64,000 bases of DNA, taken from the NCBI GenBank assembly GCA_021401465.1, contig JADDMT010000024.1, positions 186,001 through 250,000 of the forward strand, in the 5' to 3' direction. The DNA comes from Teratosphaeria epicoccoides. Taxonomy: Eukaryota; Ascomycota; Dothideomycetes; Mycosphaerellales; Teratosphaeriaceae. Of the stretch, positions 20,169 to 29,114 are shown in pieces. Below the pieces are notes generated by a model. That model was not told the DNA's origin, searched no databases, and saw only the letters and a list, made by a program, of their open reading frames with translations. Positions within the stretch are counted from its first letter, which is position 1. Each line of letters starts with the position of its first letter. A program made the translations under genes and the position numbers.

Positions 20169-21464
20169 CTACCTCCCAACTCCAAACTCCTTGTTAAAAG
20201 CCCTCCCAATAACCAACCTCCTTACCTCCGACGTCCCGGCTCCAATCTCATAAAGCTTCGCATCCCTCATGATCCTCCCCGCGGACATCTCATTCATATA
20301 CCCCATGCCGCCCAAACACTGAATAGCATCCATCCCACACTCCGTCGCCCTCTCCGCCGCATACAGAATCGCACCCGCGCAGTCCTGCGTCCGAATATCA
20401 GGATCTTCATGCGACTCGTCGATCGCTCGAGCGACGCTGTAAGTAAAGGCGGAGGAGGCGCGGTACTTGGTGTACATATCTGCCAGCTTGCCCTGGACGA
20501 ATTGGTAGGAGGCGAGAGGGGCGTTGAACTGTTTGCGCTCATGAACATACGGGAGTGTGACGTCGAGAGCTGCTTTCATGAGGCCCAGCGGGCCGGCGGA
20601 GAGGACGAGGCGTTCGAGATCGAGGCCTTCCATCAGGACGGTGACGCCTTTGTTGACTTCCCCGAGGATGTGCGAAGAGGGCACGAAGACGTTGTCGAAG
20701 AGCAGTTCTCCCGTGTTGCTGCCCCTCATGCCCAACTTGTCCAACTTCCTCGCGCAGCTGAAGCCCTCTGTGCTCGTGTCCACCAGGAACGCCGTGATGC
20801 CTTTACTCGCCTTCTCCGGCTCCGTCTTCGCGTACACAATCACCAGATGCGCATCCGGGCCGTTGGTGATCCACATCTTGCCTCCGTTTAACACATAGCC
20901 ACCACCATCACCGACCTTCTTGGCGGTCGTCTTCATGCTCACCACATCGCTGCCCGCCGCATGCTCACTCATCGCCAACGCCCCGATCTTCTCTCCACTG
21001 ACCAGATCCGGCAAATACATCCGCTTCTGCTCGTCGGTCCCATTCAACATGATCTGATTGACACACAACTGACTGTGCGCGGCGTAACTCAGCCCGATGC
21101 TCCCGCTGGCGCGACTTAGCTCTTCGAGGATCACACAATGCGCCTGGTAGCCCATACTCAGCCCGCCATACTCCTCGTCCGCCGTCACGCCCAGCAATCC
21201 CGCTTGACCCAATTTCCGCCACATGTCGTTGGGGAAGGCATTGCTGTGATCTGTGGTCTGGGCGACATCTTGGCTGATTTCTCGGCGGGCGAACTCGATT
21301 GTGCGCTCTCGAAGCTCGTCGAGGTCGGATTGGGTGGGCGGAGTGAAGTTTGTGGGGTGTTTGGTCGAGGCGTCGCGCGCGAGAGGGGCGGCGGAGTAGC
21401 CGGTCTTGGCGAGGCGGGCGGAGGAGCGGCGGAGAACTGATCGAATGGGGAGGAGGGAGGCCAT
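20169..21464 (-). CDS. isovaleryl-CoA dehydrogenase, mitochondrial
   Basis: FAD enzyme of leucine breakdown: oxidises isovaleryl-CoA to 3-methylcrotonyl-CoA in mitochondria and passes electrons to ETF. The start at 21464 (MASLLPIRSVLRRSSARLAK) gives 431 aa with an Arg/Ser-rich mitochondrial presequence; the longer ORF start is less likely. The acyl-CoA dehydrogenase layout is complete: N-terminal helices, LSMGYQAHCVILEELSRASG, SYAAHSQLCVNQI, the flavin and substrate loop ALAMSEHAAGSDVVSMKTTA, KMWITNGPDAHLVIVYAKT, and the C-terminal domain. In EGLDLERLVLSAGPLGLM the Glu is at the position of the catalytic base special to isovaleryl-CoA dehydrogenases. DAIQCLGGMGYMNEM and the end GAGTSEVRRLVIGR are canonical. 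It is divergent from the carboxylase beta gene, the next enzyme of the pathway. Confidence 0.95.
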   Translation of the reverse strand: MASLLPIRSVLRRSSARLAKTGYSAAPLARDASTKHPTNFTPPTQSDLDELRERTIEFARREISQDVAQTTDHSNAFPNDMWRKLGQAGLLGVTADEEYGGLSMGYQAHCVILEELSRASGSIGLSYAAHSQLCVNQIMLNGTDEQKRMYLPDLVSGEKIGALAMSEHAAGSDVVSMKTTAKKVGDGGGYVLNGGKMWITNGPDAHLVIVYAKTEPEKASKGITAFLVDTSTEGFSCARKLDKLGMRGSNTGELLFDNVFVPSSHILGEVNKGVTVLMEGLDLERLVLSAGPLGLMKAALDVTLPYVHERKQFNAPLASYQFVQGKLADMYTKYRASSAFTYSVARAIDESHEDPDIRTQDCAGAILYAAERATECGMDAIQCLGGMGYMNEMSAGRIMRDAKLYEIGAGTSEVRRLVIGRAFNKEFGVGR

Positions 21465-21642
21465 AGTGTAAGAGGGCGATACAGAAGAGGAGGAGGGATG
21501 ATTGTTAATGTTTCGCTCCTCCACAAATGCCTCCACATTCCCCGCTCCCGCTCCATGCTTCAGCCGCGTTTAGCCGTGGATGTTAGTATTTCCTTACTGA
21601 TGCTCCATTTATCCTCCACCCCATCACCATGTGAGCGCCGTC
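21465..21642. promoter_or_regulatory. 178-bp bidirectional promoter of the leucine-catabolism pair
   Basis: The only sequence between the divergent start codons of isovaleryl-CoA dehydrogenase and methylcrotonyl-CoA carboxylase beta. Shared control is the simple inference. No TATA or known leucine-responsive motif is obvious. Confidence 0.6.
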
Positions 21643-23380
21643 ATGGCTGCTCCGACCACCCTTCGCGCCCTGACACACCACCTCCGCCATACATCGCGCC
21701 GCCTACGTTCCCCGCGGCGACATGTGGCGACGTATACGAGTCCGCACCAAGCAGCGCAGCTCGCCGTCGTCCCCACCACCGTCGACACGACCGGTAAAGG
21801 CTTCCGGGAGAATGCTGCCTCCATGCGCTGTGTCACCCAGAAGATCGCAGACCTCCACGCGCAGGTCGCAAGAGGTGGACCAGACAAGGCGCGGCAGAAG
21901 CATTTGGAGCGGGGGAAGATGCTCGTGAGGGACCGAATCACTGCTCTAGTTGATCCTGGGAGCAGCTTCATGGAGTTGAGTGCATTAGCCGGGCACAAGC
22001 TCTACGACGGCGAGGACGTGCCTTCAGGCGGGATCGTGACAGGCATTGGCAGCGTGGAGGGCGTGCAGTGCATCATCATTGCCAACGACAGCACGTACGT
22101 TGATATCTACCATGAATCTCGACTGCAATCTGACTCCACAGAGTGTGAAAGGCGGCACCTACTACCCCATCACCATCCGCAAGCATCTTCGAGCCCAGGA
22201 GATTGCCCAGCAGAATCGCCTCCCATGCATCTACCTCGTGGACTCGGGCGGCGCCAATCTTCCTCACCAAGCAGACGTCTTCCCCGATCGAGACCATTTC
22301 GGCCGTTTCTTCTACAATCAAGCTCGTATGAGCGGGCAAGGTATTCCGCAGATCTCCGTAGTCATGGGTCCCTGCACTGCCGGCGGAGCGTACATGCCCA
22401 GCATGAGCGACGAGAGCATCATAGTCCAGAAGCAGGGCAATGTGTTCCTGGCGGGCCCGCCATTGGTGAAAGCAGCCACGGGCGAGGAAGTGAGCGCCGA
22501 AGATCTCGGTGGTGGCAATCTGCATTGCGAAGTCTCGGGCGTGACCGATTACCTTGCCATTGACGATGCACACGCCCTTGTCCTCGCCCGTCGCTGCGTG
22601 TCCAACCTCCACTACCCTACCAACATCAGTCCATCGTTGAAGCAAGACTGGAAAGAGCCAATCTACGATCCCTCCGAGCTAGACGGCATCATGGGCACGA
22701 ATCTCAAAGCCTCGATAAACATGCACGACATCATCGCCCGCGTCGTCGACGGCTCCTCGTTCAGCGAGTTCAAGCCTCTCTACGGCACCACCTTGCTAAC
22801 AGGATTCGCAACAGTATACGGCAACCCCGTCGGCATAATCGCTAACAACGGTATCCTCTTCTCCGAGTCATCCCTCAAAGGAGCCCACTTCATCCAACTC
22901 TGCTGCCAACGCAACATCCCATTAATCTTCCTGCAGAACATCAGCGGCTTCATGGTCGGTCAAGACGCGGAGAAAGGCGGGATCGCCAAGAATGGCGCGA
23001 AGCTGGTAACGGCAGTCGCATGCGCCGAAGTGCCCAAATTCACCGTCGTCGTCGGCAGCTCAGCAGGCGCAGGTAACTATGGCATGTGCGGCCGAGCTTA
23101 CAGTCCCAGATTCCTGTGGACGTGGCCAAGTGCGAAGACTAGTGTCATGGGCGCGGAGCAGCTATCAGCCGTCATGGAGGCGGTGGGGAGGAAAGTTGAC
23201 ACGGGCTTGAGAGATCGCATCGAGAGGGAAAGTGACGTACTGTTCGGAACGGCGAGACTGTGGGACGACGGGGTCATCCCGCCGAGTCATACAAGACGGG
23301 TGTTGGGCATGGGGCTGCAAGCAGCGCTGGGCGGGAGTGTGGAGGAGAAAGAGACGAAGTTTGGCGTGTTTAGAATGTGA
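21643..23380 (+). CDS. methylcrotonyl-CoA carboxylase beta subunit, mitochondrial
   Basis: Carboxyltransferase chain that moves CO2 from biotin to 3-methylcrotonyl-CoA in leucine breakdown. Exon 1 is 21643-22094 and exon 2 is 22144-23380, making 562 aa with a 49-nt intron; the join restores NDSTVKGGTYYPI, the conserved start of the acyl-CoA pocket. The N-terminus (MAAPTTLRALTHHLRHTSRR) is a mitochondrial presequence. Further landmarks are IYLVDSGGANLPHQADVFPD, GPCTAGGAYMPSMSDE, GNVFLAGPPLVKAATGEEVS, GGGNLHCEVSGVTDYLA and the C-terminal biotin-side pocket FLQNISGFMVGQDAEKGGIA, GSSAGAGNYGMCGRAYSPRF. The alpha (biotin) subunit gene is not in this window, so the usual three-gene cluster is at most partly present. 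The acceptor is the less usual GAG; a CAG two bases earlier breaks the frame. Confidence 0.93.
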
Positions 23381-24440
23381 CGAGGGTTTGCGAAAATGCG
23401 GCCGCAATGCCGCGAGCAAGACAAGGGCGGAAAGCGACGAGTTCGGTACTGAAGGATACTTTGCCGGTCCAGCTAACGAAAGCCCGCAGTTAAGAATCAA
23501 AAATTACTACGGACCAACCTATCCACGCACCCAGACAAGAAAATTCAAACCCGTCACTCCCTTCGTCGACACTCGCAAGAACTCAAACTTCCTGACAATG
23601 CAGCTGCACATAACCTTTGATCCCCATTCCTGCTCCAGGCACTTCCAATCCCCCCCCTTCCTCCCACGCCCCCTTTCCCGCTCCAGCCTTCTCTGAACCT
23701 CCCGATTCTCCTCCCCACTCCAGGCCTCAGAGCCTTGCCCCAACGCCGCAAACCACCGTCTTCGCTAACCCAAACCTCCGTCATCCCAAGCCCAAAGGGA
23801 AATGAGAAGCGTACCTCGTCGGCTCCCAGATATCTGAATCTTGTTCAGGGCGGAGGTGATTGGGATTTGAAGGTTTAGAGATCGTGGATCAGCTTGTGGA
23901 TGCGAGCATGGAGATTACTTCGGGGGAAAGAGTAGTGAGGGATGATAGTATGGTTCCTCTGGGCCGCGGCGGGTGAGAGAGAGGGGTTGGCCATGTGGGG
24001 CGCTGGTGCGTAGGCTTCTTGCGTTCGGTGGGATTGGTTGTGATTGTGTGTGTGTGCTGCTAGCAGATTGGGATGAGATCGAGGTGGTGGGTCGATTTTT
24101 GTCTCCAGCGATGGTGGATCGGAGTGTTCTAAGTCCTGGGGACAGGTCATATGGATGTTTTGGACCACAGGGGAGTCTAGTCGTAATGGCCACTGCGGAG
24201 CGTCAGGCGGAAAGCGTCGCTGCTGTACTCGTCTTGTGCTGGATCTAGAGTTTCGCCGACGTTCGATCGACAGGTCAAGCGGTCGATGCGAGTGACTGTG
24301 TGTACGGCAGGTTTGACAACCTCCGATGCGATTAGTCGCTTACGAACACCTTCCCAGCCCTCCCAACCCACTCGAAAAACCAACAAAATCCACCCCTCCT
24401 CTACTTCCTGCAACCTCATCTCCAACCTCTCCACAGTCTC
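23381..24440. other. intergenic region, no supported gene
   Basis: Pyrimidine-rich on the plus strand from about 23620 to 23720, with a short (GT)n run near 24045. The small ORFs are low-complexity and none is supported. Confidence 0.4.
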
Positions 24441-25318
24441 CTAAATCCCTCCGTCCCTATTCCGCCACAAGACCATCTCCTCACACATCCTCCGCCGCCT
24501 CCTCCTCTTCCTTACAAACTCCCCAGGCAACCCACCCGCAAGCAAAACCTTCACACTCCCCTCCCTCCAAAATTCCAGCCGCCTCAAACTCACCACAGAA
24601 GCCTCGTACCGCACCGCAGCAGCGCTATCCTCAGCATCATCCTTGTCGGAAACATGAAAGCGGCGATCCACAAGCCCCGGCTCTGGCAGTGCGATTCGCC
24701 CGCGGAAAGCGTAATTCTCGCCGTCGCAGTCGTTCGGTCCGTTCTCTAGGCTCTTGAGGAAGTCGGCGAGGACGGAGCTGTAGTCTGGGGTAGGAGGGGT
24801 TCGGGACTGCAAGTAGGTGGCCTTGGGCTCTACGAGGCGGTGTGTGAGGGCGGCTGTAGAAGGCCTTGGCGATTTTCTTCCAAGGAGGGTAGAGTGCCGG
24901 ACGTTAGGAGACAAACGGGGTGTAGATTATGTAGCGGAGGTCTTGCTCTGGGCCGTGCAGGTCGTGACTGATGCCCACAGCGCCTTTGCTCAGTTCAAAT
25001 ATATTGAAAGGCTCGAGAGGCAATCTCCGTTCAACCTCCTCCCAGACTTCCCGTACCAGCACTTCACCCTATTGCCTCTTGAACAGGCTCCTCATCCTCC
25101 CCAAGCCCCACATCACAATACTCTCCCAATTCCATCACCACCTCATGCACATCAAACCCCTCATCGCAATCGACCCCCTCATCGCAATCAACCCCCTCAT
25201 TGCAATCGAACCCCTCCCGAAAAAAACCCACAGTAAGCAGCATCTCAACCTCCGCGGCCCGCTCGCCACACCGCGCCCTCACACCCAGCGAACGAGTAAT
25301 CGAAACTTCCGACTCCAA
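24441..25318 (-). pseudogene. uncharacterised gene, apparently frameshifted twice
   Basis: Three successive minus-strand frames read as one protein. The first part (25318-25064) starts MESEVSITRSLGVRARCGER and has an acidic repeat (GVDCDEGVDCDEGF). The second frame continues EVLVREVWEEVERRLPLEPF then NIFELSKGAVGISHDLHGPE and YIIYTPF. The third continues SPNVRHSTLLGRKSPRPS and runs to a basic Arg cluster (RKRRRRRRMCEEM) and a stop at 24441. Each switch needs skipping of a single extra base (near 25063 and 24912), and no intron of usual length fits. So it is either a decayed gene or one hit by sequence errors. Family not recognised. The T-rich minus-strand tract just upstream could be a splice-acceptor tract, in which case the true start lies further right. 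Confidence 0.45.
25155..25212. repeat. tandem 18-bp repeat, about 3 copies
   Basis: Units of the form CCCCTCATCGCAATCGAC repeat about three times with a few substitutions. In the minus-strand frame they encode Asp/Glu/Gly/Cys-rich hexapeptides (GVDCDE). The period is a multiple of three, so unit number can change without shifting frame. Confidence 0.7.
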
Positions 25319-25348
25319 AAAAAAAGAAAAAAAAAGAAAAAAGAAAAG
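25313..25348. repeat. A-rich tract (plus strand)
   Basis: Runs of 9, 9 and 6 A separated by single G bases. On the minus strand this is a T-rich tract directly upstream of the frameshifted gene. It could be promoter or splice-acceptor sequence, or a slippage-prone simple repeat. Confidence 0.6.
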
Positions 25349-26306
25349 CCACTAGCACCACGCCTGGACCTCCCCCATAAGAATCAGAGTCATCTGCTCA
25401 CCTTCAAGATCCAAAACCCCTCACATCCCCATTGAAATGATGCCAGAAAAATCCCGTCTTCCCCAAACCCCTCCCAATCCATCGCGAAGTTCGGACCCGA
25501 CACGTCCCTAGATCATCCCACCCACCCACCAGCTTCTATGATGCGCGATCCGCCCATTTCTGATGCGCAATACGAGCAAATGCGTCCGGTGAGGAGCCGG
25601 ATACATGTCAAAAGACGGGCGGCGAGCGCTCGCTGTTCATCGGCCTCCAGCGGAGGGACCAGGGAGTGCAAGTGCGTTGCACGGCTCGCGCCTTGTGGAC
25701 CGAGTCGCATGAGTTCCGCAGTCGGCTTGTCGAGATGGAGAGCCACTAATGTGCAGACTTGGTGTGCCAAACACCCAATCCCTCCTGAAGTCATCCCGAG
25801 GCGAATATCGCCAATCGGTCTGGGGGCGCTGGCCGATGCGGACGCGGATGGCTCCGAGTAACGCATTGTCGAGGACGCGTTGTTTGGAGTCACGGGAAGT
25901 CGTTGAGGTCGTGGAAGTCCAAGGACGTGTGAGAAGGAGATTCGACATGTGTTGCAATACATCATCTCTCCCACGCGCCAGACTTCACCTCGCATTGCCA
26001 TGCTGCCGACCATAGGGAATCATTCGGCTCCGAACGCATTTGACGCACAGGACTCTCTCAGGATACCACCACATACCGAGTCGCAATGAACGCAGTGTTA
26101 CCGCCAGCCGACCGACCCGTCGACTGGTCGACGGACATGACTGCTCCGTGTCAGTCATCACCGAGTGCCTCGGTGCGACTAGCTGCTCACGAATACAGTC
26201 GCTTCCTCGTTGACAATACGATTGACCTGGATCCAATCCAGCAGGTGTCGAATTGATCTACCACCGCTGGACTGGTCGCATCGACCATCGAGTGAATGCT
26301 CTCGGA
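25349..26306. other. intergenic region, no supported gene
   Basis: Overlapping ORFs (for example 166 aa minus strand, 25513-26013) have no recognisable motif. The right end is the 3' flank of the LRR-like gene. Confidence 0.35.
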
Positions 26307-28201
26307 TCATCGCACTTCCCGTCCCAGAACCGCGCTCCTCGTCCAGCCATACCTATGCGCAGACCCCCTGATCCACCCAAAATCAATCATCACCAAGCCT
26401 CCGCCTTTCATAGCTCGGACCAGATTAATCTTCCCTGCCGTACTGAGGAGGCTCCCCTCTCTATCCAGCCAAGCTCTCGCCTCTTTGACCCACTGTCTGA
26501 CCACGACTTCATCCACATCGTCCGCATCCGTTGGAACATGATCATCGCGATTCGCGGTGTGCAAAAATTTCAGCAGCGGACTCCAGATCTCCTGGTCCAC
26601 GAACCCCGTGAAGTCCAAGCCTGCGACGCCTAGAGCTTTCGGCAGGAGAGGTGCAGGCTGCGCAATTCTCAGATAGCTCAGATTCATCCAGGCACCCGCG
26701 AATATAGACTCTGCCGACAATCCCGGCTGGCGGTCCCAGCCATCTCCGTTCGCCATGCTGCCGTCGGCTGTCCGATCCACAGTCAGCGCGCCCAATGCCG
26801 GTGTCCACTCTGTGCATCCCTCCAGGTCCAAGCAGCGGAGCGAGAGGAGGTTGCCACTGAGCTGACGGAGGAGCAGCGCGGCTTCGGAGTAGTCGCCATC
26901 GAGAGAGTGAGAGTAGTAATGCGTACCACCCGCTCTGACATCTGGCGAGTGCTGTGAGGTGACAGTGGCAGTGGCGAGGTTGGGCGTTAAAGTGGGTCTT
27001 GGCCAATATGCCAAGGACAGGTGGGTGAGGTGTGGTGTGTGCTTGGTCAGGGCGAGCAGATCGCGCCATGATGCTGTCTGAGGTGGGTGTGATAGGCACA
27101 GATGTGTGAGGCTTGTGAAGGTCGGCAGATGCTGCATGTTCATGGCGTGTGGTGATGCTTCGCTGGTGGACTCTGTGTCCCAAGAGTCCAGGACTTCATT
27201 GCTTGTTGCCAGGCTCAGACGCTTGGTAGGCTCCGAGAGCCTTACTAGCCTTTTGATCGTAAGTTGTCCGTGGCCTGCCAGTCCCGCAAGATCGAGCGAG
27301 GTGAATGATCCGGAGGAGCTGTTGAGCGCGTTAGCATGTTTGACGCCGCTAAAGTGCTGTGTTCGTGACACACGCAAAACCGCCTCCATAGATCGATATG
27401 TTACAAAAAGCGGGTTTCGACTTGGCAGTCTCTGCCGGCATGAGATTGCTCAAAGGAAAAGAGAAGCGGGATCAATAATGACGAAATCCATGAAAAATTT
27501 ACTTGCCTCATCAGCAGTGCTTGCAGCGCGGTGCTATCGATCTGAGGTCCGTAGAAACCGATATACGACAGCAGCTTCAGTCGCAATCGTAAGGGAATGT
27601 CGACCAGAGTTGGATAGTCCTCCTCGTCAAACTCATGCCAATGCTCAGCCAGACGCTTCAACGTCAAATGCAGTAGACCAGTAGGCTGCGAGCGAGTCTT
27701 CGGCTGGGACTTCGTTTCGGTCACGTCAATGAGCTTCTCAAACCTGAAAAGCTCCTCCGGCCTCCTCCGGTCAGCATCGCCAACCCACCCCCGCTGACCC
27801 TTCCTTCTGGCCCTTCTCTCCGCCACCGCACTTTCCCACGCCGACGTAAACCCCAACCAGCTCCTCGGGGCCGCCGGCCCGGGGGTCCTCCAGCGCTCCC
27901 TCTGCATCTCGCGATCTCTGACTCTCGCCCCAGCCTTAGGCTTCGGTGGCGCGGATTCCGGGACGCCCAGGATACTGCGTAATTCGGGCGGGACACTTTT
28001 CTGCCCGCTCTGCTCGGCCAGATCCCGTTTCTTCTGGACAGCTTCAAAAGAGTCCGCGAGGCGCAGATCGTTCAGCCGCTCGTTGACGGTGGCGGTGGGC
28101 GAGTCGCCTCCATCTTGACCGGCGGAGCTCCTGGTGGAGGAGGCGACGGCGCTGCTGCCCTGGTATTGTTTGAGGTTTAGCGTGCGCTTCTTCTTGGGCA
28201 T
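26307..28201 (-). CDS. leucine-rich-repeat-like protein with basic N-terminus
   Basis: Two ORFs form one gene. Exon 1 (28201-27503) starts MPKKKRTLNLKQYQGSSAVA, a possible nuclear signal, then VPPELRSILGVPESAPPKPK and HWHEFDEEDYPTLVDIPLRL. The proposed intron is 27502-27357 (GTAAAT donor, CAG acceptor, 146 nt, phase 0). Exon 2 continues HFSGVKHANALNSSSGSFTS then LDLAGLAGHGQLTIKRLVRL, giving about 582 aa. Exon 2 holds spaced Leu motifs typical of LRR solenoids: LTHLCLSHPP, LTHLSLAYW, LRCLDLEGC, LSYLRIAQP. The pattern of LPxxLRxxLGVP plus a scattered LRR is conserved in filamentous ascomycetes as far as I recall, but I cannot give a function. An alternative acceptor further upstream would add a few residues. 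Confidence 0.7.
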
Positions 28202-28523
28202 AGGGGGGGCGGGACGGGTGACTCGAGCACGGTGACTCGATGGGCGCTAGATTCTTGGGCTGAGTCGCTGGTGCAATGTCCAGCGGCGAGATCAGTGATA
28301 GTGGTGGCAACCAGAGCGGCAGGCCTGTGCGTTTTGGTGGCAATATAAAGCGATGCACGTGAATGATGTGAGTAAGCGCATCCGGGATATTCCGGGATAT
28401 CATGACACGGGGGATGGTCTCTCTACTGCTCTATCAGACTAATGTAGCAAGGGACTCTCCGCCGCATGTCCGGCTGGTAATCAACCCGACTCACCACTGG
28501 AAATCTCCTCTACCACATGCAAC
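28202..28523. promoter_or_regulatory. divergent promoter between LRR-like gene and small conserved gene
   Basis: 322 bp between divergent start codons. A direct repeat ATTCCGGGATATC/ATTCCGGGATAT lies near 28385-28402. No other motif is recognised. Confidence 0.4.
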
Positions 28524-29114
28524 ATGGCCAGCATCACCCTCCGCGCCCCCACCTTCTCCTCGGCCAACGCTCCCTCAGACTTCCGATCGCCCACCACCCC
28601 GTGGCTCACCGAGACATGGCATGTCACCCACTCCTCCCTGCCCATGTGGCAGTCCAAACGCAACGTCCGCATCCAGTACACACCGCTCCCACCCTCCCAC
28701 CCCTCCGTCCCCGCCCAGAACACCGACCGCCTCGACGACCTCGTCACCTTCCAAACCCTATATTCCTCGAAGCTGCAAACGGTGCGCGGCGTCGACAAAT
28801 GCGCCGGCTCCGGCGATGGCAGAGCCGAGTGGGACTGGCGGGGAAAGGGCTGGTTGGTCATCGCGGGGTCACATTGGGAGGTGCTGGGGTGGGGTGAGGA
28901 GGCGGATGGGAACAAGTGGGCAGTGACATGTTTTGCCAAGACGCTGTTTACGCCGGCGGGCATTGATGTGTATTCGAAAGAGAGGACTGGCGTCAAGAGG
29001 GAGACGCTGCAGGCGATCAAGCAGGCCTTGGCCGCGAGCGAGGATCAGGCGATCAAGAAGATGGCGAGTGAGATGTTCGAGGTCAAAGTAGATGATATGA
29101 GAGGAGATGAGTGA
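28524..29114 (+). CDS. small conserved fungal protein, lipocalin-like
   Basis: Single-exon protein of 196 aa. The core reads TETWHVTHSSLPMWQSKRNV, RIQYTPLP, DDLVTFQTLYSSKL, WDWRGKGWLVIAGSHWEVLG and FAKTLFTPAGIDVYSK. Alternating hydrophobic strands with Trp and Arg residues suggest a small beta-barrel of the lipocalin/calycin type. Proteins with this pattern are widespread in ascomycetes as uncharacterised proteins (recollection, not a search). No signal peptide or membrane segment, so probably cytosolic. The C-terminus is a charged helix (ETLQAIKQALAASEDQAIKK). A ligand-binding role would be a guess. Confidence 0.75.
   Translation: MASITLRAPTFSSANAPSDFRSPTTPWLTETWHVTHSSLPMWQSKRNVRIQYTPLPPSHPSVPAQNTDRLDDLVTFQTLYSSKLQTVRGVDKCAGSGDGRAEWDWRGKGWLVIAGSHWEVLGWGEEADGNKWAVTCFAKTLFTPAGIDVYSKERTGVKRETLQAIKQALAASEDQAIKKMASEMFEVKVDDMRGDE

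Noticed and set aside
25513..26013. 166-aa minus-strand ORF
   Set aside because: Possible but unsupported; no motif or repeat, and no frame continuity into neighbours.
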